A stretch of DNA of 64,000 bases from Rhizobium sp. ICMP 5592 (GCF_009498525.1 NZ_QSNT01000002.1:1054001-1118000), one strand, 5' to 3'. Shown: positions 18,662 to 30,537, numbered from the stretch's first letter. The notes: generated by a model from the sequence alone, not told the origin. Made by a program: numbers and translations.

Positions 18662-20437
18662 GTGACCACGCGCTCTCTGGCAAGCAACGCCACCCTCGAT
18701 TCCCTCAAAAAGCAGGCCAAGGCTTTTTTAAAAGCCGTCCATTCCGGCGACGCATCGGCGCGAAGCCGTGTTTTACCCTATTTTGCCGATGTTGCGGATA
18801 TCGGGCTTCAGGATATCCAGCTTGTTCTTGCCCGCGAACATGGTTTCTCGAGCTGGGCGAAGCTGAAGGCGCATCTGGAGAGCCAGGATCGGCAGACAAC
18901 TTCGACAGATCAGCTTGCCAATGAGTTTCTATCATTGGCGACGATTTCGTATTTTCCCCAGATTCCGGCCGATCCGGCACGGTTCGCCGAGGCGCTGAGG
19001 CTGCTGGAGGCACATCCGGAGATTGCCGGGGAAAATATCCATGTCGCTGCCGTGCTTGGAGATGCCGCCGGCGTTAGCCGCTGGCTTGATCGACAACCGC
19101 AGCTTCTTGAGCGCAAGGGCGGACCTTTCAACTGGTCTCCGCTGATGTCCGCCGCTTATGCCCGTTTGCCCGGCCACTCGAGCTTGCCGGCGGCCAGGGA
19201 GCTCGTCAGGCGCGGGGCTGATGCCAACGCCTTCTTCTTTGATGGTGGTCAGTATCGCTTCACGGCCTTGACCGGCGTCTTCGGCGAAGGCGAAGCGGGA
19301 AAACTACGCCAGCCGGCGCATGCTGAATGCGAGGCTTTCGCGCGCCTGCTGCTTGATGCGGGTGCCGAAACCAACGACAGCCAGGCGCTCTATAACCGGA
19401 TGTTCGAGCCGGATAACACTTGCCTGAAGCTGCTGCTGGAATACGGCCTGTCGGCTGAAGACAAGAACAATTGGCTGGTGCGCGAGGATGGAAGGATGGT
19501 GGCGAACTCGCAGACCGTGTTCGACTATCAACTGGCCTGGGCTTGCGAGAAGCGTATGGGCGAGCGCGTAAGATTGCTGGTCGAGCATGGGGCCGATGTC
19601 AATAAACCCGTGAATGGTCGGACGCCTTACGAGTGGGCGCGGCTAGGTGATGACAAGGATTTGGTCCTGTATCTCGTGCAGCTGGGAGCTGTAGCCGTCC
19701 GTCTGAAGCAAGAGGATTGGGTCTATATCCAGCTAACAACCGTCGATGCATATACCGATCAATCGGTATTGGTCGAACACATTAAAAGAGTTGCAGGCAA
19801 TATCGACATTCCCGATGCGATCCAACGCGCTCATCCAGCCATGATGCATGAAGCGGCCGGTGAAAATGCTCTCGAGCGCGTTCGCTGCATGCTGGCGCTC
19901 GGGTTAGACGTCAACACCATGACCAGCCGCACGCCGCTGCATGAAGCTGCTTTGCATGGTCACATCGAGATGGCGAAGCTGTTGATCGAGCATGGTGCGG
20001 ACAGCAGCATCCGCGATCCCTATTACTATGCGCCGCCGATCGGCTGGGCGGAGTATAACGGCAGAGCGGAGATGGTGGAGTTCCTGAAGACGCAGCCGCT
20101 TGATATCTTCGCGGCCGCCGCTTTTGGCCCGATCGAGCAGCTGACCGGGCATCTGGATGCTCACCCTGAACTGATCAACAGCCGCTTCGGTGATGTTCGC
20201 CCGCATGGGGAGGCAAGCCCGGATCGTGACTGGATGACGCCGCTTGGCTTTGCCATTCTCAATCACCGGGCGGATGCGGTACGCTTCCTGCTGGAGCGCG
20301 GCGCCGATCGTTCCGTGAGAGATGCTTCAGGCCGGTCCTATCGCGATCTCGCGAGAGAGGCGGGCGACGAGGCCGTCATCGCGCTGATGCGTCAGCCTAT
20401 TGCGACGGTTGCGGGCCTGCCTCTTTCGGATGTTTGA
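18662..20437 (+). CDS. Ankyrin-repeat protein
   Basis: 591 residues. The N-terminal ~75 residues ('LDSLKKQAKAFLKAVHSGD', then 'LVLAREHGFSSWAKLKAHLE') form a helical module often seen before ankyrin repeats in proteobacterial proteins. Ankyrin repeats follow from ~150 to the end, clearest as 'TPLHEAALHGHIEMAKLLIEHGADSSIRD' near 420 and 'TPLGFAILNHRADAVRFLLERGADRSVRD' near the C-terminus. No signal peptide; probably a cytoplasmic protein-binding scaffold. The GTG at 18662 is chosen because of a perfect GGAGG (18651-18655) six nucleotides upstream; the 44 codons before it are rejected. Its 3' end overlaps the convergent periplasmic-protein gene by 41 bp. Confidence 0.85.
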   Translation: MTTRSLASNATLDSLKKQAKAFLKAVHSGDASARSRVLPYFADVADIGLQDIQLVLAREHGFSSWAKLKAHLESQDRQTTSTDQLANEFLSLATISYFPQIPADPARFAEALRLLEAHPEIAGENIHVAAVLGDAAGVSRWLDRQPQLLERKGGPFNWSPLMSAAYARLPGHSSLPAARELVRRGADANAFFFDGGQYRFTALTGVFGEGEAGKLRQPAHAECEAFARLLLDAGAETNDSQALYNRMFEPDNTCLKLLLEYGLSAEDKNNWLVREDGRMVANSQTVFDYQLAWACEKRMGERVRLLVEHGADVNKPVNGRTPYEWARLGDDKDLVLYLVQLGAVAVRLKQEDWVYIQLTTVDAYTDQSVLVEHIKRVAGNIDIPDAIQRAHPAMMHEAAGENALERVRCMLALGLDVNTMTSRTPLHEAALHGHIEMAKLLIEHGADSSIRDPYYYAPPIGWAEYNGRAEMVEFLKTQPLDIFAAAAFGPIEQLTGHLDAHPELINSRFGDVRPHGEASPDRDWMTPLGFAILNHRADAVRFLLERGADRSVRDASGRSYRDLAREAGDEAVIALMRQPIATVAGLPLSDV

Positions 20438-21158
20438 GATCGAGCGTGCCCTGGTCGGTCGCAAGAAATTGTGGACCGACCTGGCGCACCTTGTTGGTCG
20501 TGGGATCGTAAGGCCGGTCGGGTTGCAGTTGTTTCGGCTGAACTGGAGTGATTTCCGGAGTGGCTATCACCGCTGTCTTCTGCTGCGGCGGTGCGGCGGC
20601 GGCGTCCGTCCCGGGTTTTTCGGTCTCGATCTCCGTGATCGAGCTTTCCGGCTGGGCCAGCGATTGTTGCTCGGGTGGGGAGCGCTCAGGTCTTACGCGG
20701 GTATCGATGACGGTGTCCGGCGTGGCGGACATCGGAGTGCTGCAACCGTTCCGCTGCATGTCATCCAGCAATCGCCGCCTCTCCAGGCCCGCATCGTCGA
20801 TGCGGGATACGCTCGATTCACGCTCGTCCATCAGCGATGCAAGGTCATCCCGCATCCGCTCCATCGTATCGTGCATGTCATCGCAGGCGGCCTCGTTGTC
20901 GGAGCCGAGGATGGTCACGCTGCTGTCGGAGGTGCAGCCCTGATTGCGCATGTCGCTCTTCAGGCGCCGTATCGCCATGTTCTGCTGGACGATGGCGCGC
21001 GAGAGCTGTCGTGTTTCGGCATTGGCGCCGACAATCTCCGTCGTATCGGCATATCGGCCATGCAACTCGTCGCAAATGGCATTCATCTGGGCGAGGGCCG
21101 GCGTCGCTACCAGCAGGGATAGCAAGAGAGAGGAGTAGAATTTTTTGCCGCGGTTCAC
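20397..21158 (-). CDS. Periplasmic protein of unknown function, Cys-containing helical domain plus Pro-rich tail
   Basis: About 253 residues. The GTG at 21158 puts a signal peptide at the N-terminus ('KKFYSSLLLSLLVATPALAQ'); an in-frame GTG eleven codons upstream (21191) is the alternative. The mature part is charged and helical, with four spaced cysteines ('NAICDELHG', 'NQGCTSD', 'EAACDDMHD', 'QRNGCSTP') that could form two disulfides. The second half is Pro/Gln/Thr-rich and looks disordered. I do not recognise the family. It overlaps the ankyrin gene tail-to-tail by 41 bp. Confidence 0.75.
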   Translation of the reverse strand: MNRGKKFYSSLLLSLLVATPALAQMNAICDELHGRYADTTEIVGANAETRQLSRAIVQQNMAIRRLKSDMRNQGCTSDSSVTILGSDNEAACDDMHDTMERMRDDLASLMDERESSVSRIDDAGLERRRLLDDMQRNGCSTPMSATPDTVIDTRVRPERSPPEQQSLAQPESSITEIETEKPGTDAAAAPPQQKTAVIATPEITPVQPKQLQPDRPYDPTTNKVRQVGPQFLATDQGTLDLKHPKEAGPQPSQ

Positions 21159-21431
21159 GTTGTGCTCTTCGAAAAGCGGTTCGATTTCCACGGAGAATAT
21201 ACCGTGTTGCTTAACAACGTATCCATCAAAACATGCTGATTGTGAAAGATTTTTTTGCAGTTAGACCGGAAATCAAACTTGGCTTGCGCCTTCTCGGTGG
21301 CATGAGGCCATAAGACGGGGAGCAACGGACGAAAGTGGGAGTATTAGATGCGATGATTTATCCGGCTAACAACCCGCGGTCTGCGTCGCGGCAGCCGCCT
21401 TTGGAGACGGCCGCCGCTGCTGAATGTCAGA

Positions 21432-23744
<2,313 letters not shown>

Positions 23745-24088
23745 CCCGCTTCTCCATTTCTGCTTGCGCGCCTGCGCCTCAAGCCCCCTCCATACATCAA
23801 TCGTTCGGAGTGCACAGTATGGATTTGACGCTGCTGAAGGGTTTTTTGTCGCGGCAAAGGCATAATTTTTCCTTTGCGGAAACTGCGGCATTGCGGACCC
23901 GACGCTATGAAAGTGAGAGGACGATGTTCCGTCTCGGGGGCGCCAGTTTTGCAACCGACCTGCCAAATCTCGCCACAGCTGCAAAACACGGCTGATTTCC
24001 TGCCGCGAGCGCTCCGCACAGCATTTGTCATCTTCCTGAAACACGAGTCTGATTTTGGAATAGGTAACGTAGGATAGGACGCGAACAA
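23745..24088. other. 344-bp divergent promoter region, malic enzyme / LpxH-like gene
   Basis: Must contain the divergent promoters of the two genes. Open frames crossing it have no recognisable protein features. I saw no convincing hairpin, palindrome or RNA gene. Confidence 0.45.
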
Positions 24089-24913
24089 ATGTTCGTGAAT
24101 GAAAACATGGACACTCGGCGGTTTCGAACGCTGTTCATTTCTGACGTGCACCTCGGCTCGAAAGCGGCCAAGGCGGACTTCCTTCTCGATTTTCTGCGCC
24201 TTCATGACGCCGACACCATTTACCTTGTCGGCGATATCGTCGATGGCTGGCGGCTGAAGCGCAATTGGTACTGGCCGCAGGATTGCAATGATGTTGTGCA
24301 GAAGCTGCTGCGCAAGGCGCGCAAGGGCTCGCGCATCGTCTATATCCCCGGCAATCACGACGAATTCCTGCGCGATTTCCCCGGCATGCATTTCGGCGGC
24401 ATCGAAGTGGCCCAGCGCGCGATCCACGAGACGGCCGACGGCAAGAAGTATCTTGTCCTGCATGGCGACGAATTCGACGTCGTCGTCCGCAATGCCCGTC
24501 TACTCGCCTATCTCGGCGACTGGGCCTATGACATGGCAATCCTGATCAATATTGGCCTTGCCGCTGTGCGTCGCCGCCTGAACATGCCCTACTGGTCTTT
24601 CTCCGCCTGGGCGAAGCTGCAGGTCAAGCATGCCGTCAATTTCATCGGCGAGTTCCAGCGCGTCGTGGTCGAAGAAGCCCGGCGCAATGATGCCGATGGC
24701 GTCATCTGCGGTCATATCCACCACGCCGTCATCGAAGATTTCGATGGCATCCGCTATATCAATACCGGCGACTGGGTCGAAAGCTGCACGGCAATCGCCG
24801 AGCATGAGGACGGCACGTTCGAGCTGATCACCTGGCAGTCGATTGCCGAGACCCAGCTGATCGGTATTGCCGGCGACGAACTGCCGGAAGCGCTTGGAGC
24901 GCAGGCGGCGTAA
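24089..24913 (+). CDS. LpxH-like calcineurin-fold metallophosphoesterase (UDP-2,3-diacylglucosamine diphosphatase type)
   Basis: 274 residues with all five dimetal phosphoesterase motifs in order: 'FISDVHLGS' (~17), 'LVGDIVDGW' (~46), 'IPGNHDEFLRD' (~87), 'VLHGDEFDVV' (~120) and 'GHIHHAVI' (~208). The family includes LpxH, which cleaves UDP-2,3-diacylglucosamine to lipid X in lipid A synthesis. The spacing here matches the longer alphaproteobacterial LpxH-like branch, whose substrate is less certain because many alphaproteobacteria use LpxI. An alternative ATG is at 24107. Monocistronic by position. Confidence 0.82.
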   Translation: MFVNENMDTRRFRTLFISDVHLGSKAAKADFLLDFLRLHDADTIYLVGDIVDGWRLKRNWYWPQDCNDVVQKLLRKARKGSRIVYIPGNHDEFLRDFPGMHFGGIEVAQRAIHETADGKKYLVLHGDEFDVVVRNARLLAYLGDWAYDMAILINIGLAAVRRRLNMPYWSFSAWAKLQVKHAVNFIGEFQRVVVEEARRNDADGVICGHIHHAVIEDFDGIRYINTGDWVESCTAIAEHEDGTFELITWQSIAETQLIGIAGDELPEALGAQAA

Positions 24914-25079
24914 TATTTTGCCGCCTCACGGACCTAATAACGCTCCGTCACAATTATTGATCGCTGGGATCCCGCTGCTTTCGTCATTTTGGGCTGAAAC
25001 GTTGCAGCTGGGCTATTTCCCGCCATAGTCGTGATAACGATAGAGTGATAGGAACACATCAGTTCCCTTCAGGTCTGTC

Positions 25080-26303
25080 ATGATTCCCGCGACAAAAACT
25101 TTGCAGGGCGAGGCCGCGCCGCCTTATTTTCGGTTACGCACCGCCTTGTCCTATTGCGCTCCGTTGATCGTCAACGGGATTGCCTTGCCGTTTTTTCCGG
25201 TGTGGCTGGCCGGGTTGAGTTTCAGCGATCGTGAGATTGGCCTCATTCTTGCCGTGCCGATGGTGGTGCGGGTTCTCGTTGTGCCTATTGTCGGCATGCT
25301 TGCCGACCGTGTGCAGGAACGCGCCACCGTTTTGTTCTGGTCGGGTGCGCTGTCGCTGTTGACGGCGATCGCGCTTTATTGGACGAGCGATTTCTGGCCG
25401 GTGCTTTTGGTCTACGGCATCCAGGGCGCGACTTATGCGCCTTACGTTCCGATCGTTGAATCGATTGCCGTTTCCGGCGTGCGGCGCTGGGGTTTCGATT
25501 ACGGGTCGATGCGCGTCTGGGGATCGATCGCCTTCATCATTTCGACCCTTATCGGCGGTCAGATGATCGGTAAGTGGGGCGGTACGACGGTTCTCCCCGC
25601 CATGGTCGCGGGCTTTGTCCTGACAACGCTGATGGCCTTTTTCTGTCCGCGCATCGGGCCGACGCGTCGGCGCCATCATCAACCGATCGATTTGCAGGCG
25701 TCAACCGGCAGCTCGCTGCGGTCTCCGCAATTGCTGGTCACCATGATCGGTGTGTCGGTGCAGCAGTCGAGCCACGCTATGATGTATACCTTCGCATCGA
25801 TCTATTGGCGCGAGCTAGGCTTTTCAGGCACGCAGATTGCTGTCCTCTGGTGCATCGGGGTCGCGGCGGAGGTCATGGTATTTTTCATGTCGAGGATGCT
25901 CGGCCGTCGCTTCAGCGCCTGGACGCTGATCTTTTTCGGATCGGCCGTGTGTGTCGTTCGCTGGATCCTGTTCCCGATCAATCTCGGTTTCGCTGGCTAT
26001 TTCGTGCTGCAATGTTTTCATGCCTGCACCTTTGCCTGCGTGCATACCGGCATCCAGCGCCGCATCGTCGCTTCGGTGCAGGAAACGCAGGAGGCGTCTG
26101 CTCAGGGCACCTATTTCTTTTACAATGGCATGTTTCTCGGGCTGATGACCCTGGCGTCCGGTTATCTCTATGCCTGGTTCGGTCTTTCCAGCTACTACAT
26201 CATGTCCGGCGTTGCGGCTTTTGGCCTTGCGATGCTGATTGTTGCCCGCAACCTTCAGCCTCGGAGCTCCTCGATCGGCGGAAGAGCAAGCGAGGCTTCG
26301 TAA
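25080..26303 (+). CDS. MFS transporter (MFS_1-like, HcaT/phenylpropionate permease type)
   Basis: 407 residues with about twelve hydrophobic segments. The N-terminal part begins 'RTALSYCAPLIVNGIALPFFPVWLAGLSFSDREIGLILAVPMV', which is the layout of the MFS_1-like subgroup that includes E. coli HcaT and LacY-related permeases. The loop 2-3 signature 'GMLADRVQERATV' is present. Substrate cannot be read from sequence; phenylpropionate-type acids or nucleosides are possible by family only. It stands alone between the LpxH-like gene and the Mla-type operon. Confidence 0.83.
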   Translation: MIPATKTLQGEAAPPYFRLRTALSYCAPLIVNGIALPFFPVWLAGLSFSDREIGLILAVPMVVRVLVVPIVGMLADRVQERATVLFWSGALSLLTAIALYWTSDFWPVLLVYGIQGATYAPYVPIVESIAVSGVRRWGFDYGSMRVWGSIAFIISTLIGGQMIGKWGGTTVLPAMVAGFVLTTLMAFFCPRIGPTRRRHHQPIDLQASTGSSLRSPQLLVTMIGVSVQQSSHAMMYTFASIYWRELGFSGTQIAVLWCIGVAAEVMVFFMSRMLGRRFSAWTLIFFGSAVCVVRWILFPINLGFAGYFVLQCFHACTFACVHTGIQRRIVASVQETQEASAQGTYFFYNGMFLGLMTLASGYLYAWFGLSSYYIMSGVAAFGLAMLIVARNLQPRSSSIGGRASEAS

Positions 26304-26458
26304 GTCGCGCAAAGTGGTTTCATTTAGATATCAAAATGCCGTGCCATATCTTTGGCGCGTAGGCGGCATAGAAATCGCCTATGAACTCGGTGTATTAACG
26401 ATTAGCGTCGCGCGGGGATTCCCGAGTCGGCGAGTGTGCCGCAAGACTTGAAAGATGC

Positions 26459-27619
26459 ATGAGTTTGAAAGCAGCCGTACAGAAACCCGATGCACCGAGG
26501 ATCGACGACGAGCCTGATGGCAGCGGGCATCGCTATCGGCTGGAAGGCAATTGGCGCAGTGCTAATGTCCATGGCGTGTTGCGGCGCATCGATGAGCTGA
26601 CGACGCGGCGCGGTGGCGGCCGGGTGGTGATCGATCTTTCCGATCTCTCCGATGTCGACACCGCCGGCGCGCTGCTGATCCGCCGTCTGAGGGAAAGCCA
26701 GGAGGCGCATGGCGCCAGTGTCAGCATTGAAGGTTCCAATCCGCATATCGACGAGCTCCTGACGGCCTTTACCGAAGACCCGGATGCCGAAAAGCCGGAA
26801 CCCAGGCTAAAAAAATCCTGGGCGGAACGCATCTTCGCGCCGATCGGCGAAACCGTCCACGAAGTTTGGGGCAATCTGGTCGCTGCCATGTATATTCTCG
26901 GCTCGGCGGTGCGCGGGGCGCAGCTGAAATTCGGGCGCGGCAGCGGCGTCTCGCCGGCTTCGATCGTCAACCAGATCGACCATATGGGCGTGCGCGCCGT
27001 CCCGATCATCCTTTTGATGTCCTATCTGATCGGCGCGATCATCGCGCAGCAGGGAGCATTCCAGCTGCGCTATTTCGGCGCCGAGGTCTTCGTCGTCGAT
27101 CTCGTCGGTATCCTGCAATTGCGTGAAATCGGTGTGCTTTTGACCGCCATCATGATCGCCGGCCGTTCTGGCAGCGCGATCACCGCCGAAATCGGCTCGA
27201 TGAAGATGCGCGAAGAGGTCGATGCGCTGAAGGTGATGGGCCTGAACCCGATCGGCGTGCTGATCTTCCCGCGGCTGGTGGCGCTGACGGTGGCGCTGCC
27301 GCTGCTGACGATCCTTGCCAATTTTGCCTCGCTCCTCGGTGCGGCGACGGTAACCTGGGCTTATTCCGGCATCACCTTCGCCACATTTGTTGCGCGCCTG
27401 CATGAGGCTATCAGCCTTTCCACCGTCATCTCGGGGATGATCAAGGCGCCGTTCATGGCGCTGGTGATCGGCATCGTTGCGGCGGTCGAGGGATTGAAGG
27501 TCGGCGGCAGCGCCGAATCGCTCGGCCAGCATGTGACCGCCTCAGTAGTGAAGTCGATTTTCGTGGTGATCCTGATGGACGGCCTGTTCGCCATGTTCTA
27601 TGCCGCGATCGATTTCTGA
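26459..27619 (+). CDS. Mla-type ABC permease with N-terminal STAS domain (MlaB-MlaE fusion)
   Basis: Inner-membrane permease of a phospholipid transport system. Residues ~25-115 form a STAS domain (MlaB-like; 'VVIDLSDLSDVDTAGALLIRRL'). Residues ~130-386 are an MlaE permease with the family signature 'LREIGVLLTAIMIAGRSGSAITAEIGSMKMREEVDAL' and five or six membrane segments. In E. coli the STAS subunit MlaB is a separate protein, so the fusion replaces it. First gene of a four-gene unit: the ATPase gene follows after 12 bp, then the MCE protein after 8 bp, then an auxiliary lipoprotein overlapping by one base. Confidence 0.93.
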   Translation: MSLKAAVQKPDAPRIDDEPDGSGHRYRLEGNWRSANVHGVLRRIDELTTRRGGGRVVIDLSDLSDVDTAGALLIRRLRESQEAHGASVSIEGSNPHIDELLTAFTEDPDAEKPEPRLKKSWAERIFAPIGETVHEVWGNLVAAMYILGSAVRGAQLKFGRGSGVSPASIVNQIDHMGVRAVPIILLMSYLIGAIIAQQGAFQLRYFGAEVFVVDLVGILQLREIGVLLTAIMIAGRSGSAITAEIGSMKMREEVDALKVMGLNPIGVLIFPRLVALTVALPLLTILANFASLLGAATVTWAYSGITFATFVARLHEAISLSTVISGMIKAPFMALVIGIVAAVEGLKVGGSAESLGQHVTASVVKSIFVVILMDGLFAMFYAAIDF

Positions 27620-27631
27620 GGGATATCAACG

Positions 27632-28495
27632 ATGAGCGCGCTTCACTCGGAAATCTCCCTGGAAAAAGATGAGCATGGCAGGGACATCGTGCTGTCGGCA
27701 CGGGATGTCACCGTCGCTTTCGGATCGAAAGTCGTGCTCGATAAACTGAACCTCAACATCTATCGCGGCGAAATCCTCGGTTTCGTCGGCGCTTCCGGTG
27801 CCGGCAAATCGGTGCTGCTGCGCACGGTGCTGCGGCTGCTGCCGCGCCGCTCTGGCAAGATCGAGATCCTCGGCGAAGATTATGACAAGCTCTCCGAGCC
27901 GGAACGCAACAGGCTCGATATGCGCCTCGGCGTGCTCTTCCAGCAGGGGGCGCTGTTTTCTTCGCTGACGGTGAAGGAGAACATCCAGGTGCCGATGCGG
28001 GAATATCTCGACCTGCCGAAGAACCTTATGGATGAGCTGGCGCATCTGAAGATCCGCATGGTCGGCCTTGCCGCGGATGCGGCCGATAAATACCCGTCTG
28101 AGCTATCCGGCGGCATGATAAAGCGCGCGGCCCTGGCGCGCGCCCTGGCGCTTGATCCCGACCTCGTCTTCCTGGACGAACCGACCTCCGGCCTCGATCC
28201 GATCGGCGCCGCGGAATTCGACGAGCTCATCGCCAAGCTGCGAGACACGCTCGGCCTGACCGTCTATATGGTGACTCACGACCTCGATAGCCTTTTTTCC
28301 GTTTGCGATCGTATTGCCGTTCTCGGACAGAAACGGGTATTGGTGGAAGGAACGGTTGAGGACATGCTCGCCTGCGACGACCCCTGGGTGCAGTCCTATT
28401 TCCGTGGTAAACGCGCGCGTTCGATCGTGCCGGCGGGAAGGGTTGGAGACCGCAACGACGACAACGGCGCTGGCGCCCACAGCCGCGAGAAGTAA
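27632..28495 (+). CDS. Mla-type ABC transporter ATP-binding protein (MlaF-like)
   Basis: 287 residues. Walker A is 'GASGAGKS' (53-60). The Q-loop is in 'LFQQGALFSSLTV'. The ABC signature is 'ELSGGMIKRAALARAL'. Walker B is 'DLVFLDEPTSGLDP' and the H-loop is 'YMVTHDLDSL'. The 'LSGGM' form of the signature plus 'QQGALF' is typical of MlaF/Ttg2A ATPases. It powers lipid movement between the MCE protein and the inner membrane. The C-terminal ~25 residues are Arg/Asn/Asp-rich and possibly disordered. It lies in the same operon as the permease (12-bp gap) with a GAGGG ribosome site. Confidence 0.94.
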   Translation: MSALHSEISLEKDEHGRDIVLSARDVTVAFGSKVVLDKLNLNIYRGEILGFVGASGAGKSVLLRTVLRLLPRRSGKIEILGEDYDKLSEPERNRLDMRLGVLFQQGALFSSLTVKENIQVPMREYLDLPKNLMDELAHLKIRMVGLAADAADKYPSELSGGMIKRAALARALALDPDLVFLDEPTSGLDPIGAAEFDELIAKLRDTLGLTVYMVTHDLDSLFSVCDRIAVLGQKRVLVEGTVEDMLACDDPWVQSYFRGKRARSIVPAGRVGDRNDDNGAGAHSREK

Positions 28496-28503
28496 TTGGA
28501 ACA

Positions 28504-29874
28504 ATGGAAACCAAAGCCAACTATACGATCGTCGGGTTCTTTACATTGCTGGTCATCGCGGCCGCGTTCGGCTTCGTCTATTGGATGGCCGAATATGGCC
28601 GGGGCGGACCGATGGTCGAACTGGTCGTTCGCATTCCGGGCTCGGCAAACGGCCTGAGCGTCGGTTCTCCCGTCCGCTTCAACGGCATTCAGGTCGGCTC
28701 CGTTCAGGGACTTTCGATCGATGCCGACGATCCGAACTATTCGCTGGCCTTTACCGAAGTGCGCGCAGATGCGCCGGTCTATACGTCCACCAAGGCGATT
28801 CTGGAGATCCAGGGCCTGACGGGCGCTGCCTATATCGAGCTTTCCGGCGGTCGCAACGGTGACGAAAACATTCTCAAGCGCTCCGTCGATACCGGCAAGC
28901 GCGCAGTGCTGCTCGCCGACCAGTCGAGCGTCACGAACCTGCTCAACACCGCCGACAAGATCCTGAATCGCGCCAACGACACGATCGGCGATATCCAGGG
29001 ATTCGTTTCGGATTCCCGTGCGCCGCTGACGGATACGGTGCGCAATGCACAGACCTTCTCCAAGGCCCTGTCGGACAATTCCGACAATATCGACAAATTC
29101 CTCGCCAGCATGGGGCAGCTTTCCGACACCTTCAAGAATGTCTCGACGCGTATCGACTCGACGCTGGAAGCCGTCGAGAAGCTGGTGCGTGCGGTCGATG
29201 CCAACAAGATCAACGAGGTCGTCAACAACGCCAACAAGATCACCGCTAACGTCGCGGATGCGACGACCGATCTGAAGGCGACGGTGGCCGCGTTCAAGCA
29301 GACCGCCGATACTTACAATGCCTTCGGTCAGAAGGCGCAGCAGACGCTGGATCGTGTCGACGCCATCGTGGCGCAGATCGATCCCGCCAAGCTGAAAGGT
29401 TCGGTTGACGACATTACGCAGGTGACCAAGGATGCCCGCGCGGCCGTCACATCCATCCGCGACGTCGCCAATTCGGTTGCCGCCCGCCAACAGGATATCG
29501 ACCAGACGATTGCCAATGCCCGGTCGATTTCCGACAAGCTGAACTCCGCGTCCGGCAAGGTCGACGGCGTTCTCAGCAAGGTCGATTCGCTGCTTGGCTC
29601 CGGCGACACGCAGTCGCTGTTTGCCGAAGCCAAGGATACGCTCGAATCCTTCAAGAAGATGGCGGACAATCTCAACGCCCGGATCGGGCCGATCGCCGAC
29701 AATCTGCAGAAGTTCTCGGGCAGCGGTCTGAGCAACGTCCAGGCCCTCATCAACGATATGCGGGGCACGGTTGACAATCTCAACAGCACGATCACTAACT
29801 TCGATCGCAATCCGCAGCGCCTGCTGTTCGGTGGCGATACGGTCAAGCAATATGATGGCCGGGCGCGGCGTTGA
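28504..29874 (+). CDS. MCE-domain lipid-binding protein (MlaD-like)
   Basis: 456 residues. One N-terminal transmembrane anchor (residues ~6-28) is followed by a single MCE domain ('GGPMVELVVRIPGSANGLSVGSPVRFNGIQVGSV', with 'LEIQGLTGAAYIELSGG') to ~140. A long helical, heptad-like region then runs to the end. MCE proteins form periplasmic hexameric rings that pass phospholipid. The long C-terminal coiled coil is far larger than in E. coli MlaD (183 residues) and resembles the needle-forming extensions of PqiB/YebT-like or actinobacterial Mce proteins; a tunnel across the periplasm is inference. The stop overlaps the start of the lipoprotein gene (TGATG). Confidence 0.92.
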   Translation: METKANYTIVGFFTLLVIAAAFGFVYWMAEYGRGGPMVELVVRIPGSANGLSVGSPVRFNGIQVGSVQGLSIDADDPNYSLAFTEVRADAPVYTSTKAILEIQGLTGAAYIELSGGRNGDENILKRSVDTGKRAVLLADQSSVTNLLNTADKILNRANDTIGDIQGFVSDSRAPLTDTVRNAQTFSKALSDNSDNIDKFLASMGQLSDTFKNVSTRIDSTLEAVEKLVRAVDANKINEVVNNANKITANVADATTDLKATVAAFKQTADTYNAFGQKAQQTLDRVDAIVAQIDPAKLKGSVDDITQVTKDARAAVTSIRDVANSVAARQQDIDQTIANARSISDKLNSASGKVDGVLSKVDSLLGSGDTQSLFAEAKDTLESFKKMADNLNARIGPIADNLQKFSGSGLSNVQALINDMRGTVDNLNSTITNFDRNPQRLLFGGDTVKQYDGRARR

Positions 29875-30530
29875 TGGATAGCGGTTTTTGGACTGTGAGG
29901 GATATGCGGAATATGGTCGGTTGCGTTTCGAGTGAGCGTTATCAGGTGTACCGGAAGGCAGCGATCGTCCTGCCGCTGCTCGCGGCCCTGCTTAGCGGCT
30001 GCGGTACCAAGCCATCCAACGATACCTATGATCTCTCGGCCTCGGTCAAGGCGAGCGGTCCGCTGATGAAGGGTAAACAGATCCTCATTCCGCCGCCGAC
30101 GGCATTGCAGGCGCTCGACAGCAACCTGATCGTCATCCGCGTCTCGCCCTCCGAAATCCAATATCTCGGCAAGGCGCAGTGGAGCGACAAGCTGAGCCGG
30201 ATGGTGCAGTCGAAGCTGGTCGAAGCCTTCGAGAATACCGGCAAGCTTGGCGGCGTCGGCGTGCCGGGGCAGGGGCTGGCGATCGACTACCAGATCGTCA
30301 CCGACATTCGTTCCTTCGAGATCGATGCGGCCGGCGGCCAGAAGTCCGCCGCTGTCGAAATCTCGGTGAAGATCCTCAACGACCGCACGGGCACCATCAA
30401 GTCCCAGAGCGTCTTCCGCAAGGTCGTTCCGGTCACCGGCGGCGGCAACCCGGATTTCGTGAAAGGTCTCGACACGGCCTTCGCCGGCGTCACCGCCGAG
30501 ATCGTCGACTGGACGCTGCGCTCGCTCTAA
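29874..30530 (+). CDS. ABC-type transport auxiliary lipoprotein (PqiC-like)
   Basis: 218 residues with a lipoprotein signal: hydrophobic 'IVLPLLAALLSGC' and an acylated cysteine at residue 43. The body matches the ABC_trans_aux (PqiC/YmbA) family, with 'ILIPPPTALQALDSNLIVIRVSPSEIQYLGKAQWSDKLSRMVQ' followed by 'YQIVTDIRSFEID'. PqiC-type proteins sit at the outer membrane and receive the MCE tunnel, which completes a PqiABC/Mla hybrid layout. The ATG at 29874 is coupled to the MCE stop by one base. A shorter start at 29904 would give a more normal signal length (cysteine at 33) and is a real alternative. Confidence 0.87.
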   Translation: MDSGFWTVRDMRNMVGCVSSERYQVYRKAAIVLPLLAALLSGCGTKPSNDTYDLSASVKASGPLMKGKQILIPPPTALQALDSNLIVIRVSPSEIQYLGKAQWSDKLSRMVQSKLVEAFENTGKLGGVGVPGQGLAIDYQIVTDIRSFEIDAAGGQKSAAVEISVKILNDRTGTIKSQSVFRKVVPVTGGGNPDFVKGLDTAFAGVTAEIVDWTLRSL

Positions 30531-30537
30531 GCTCCGC

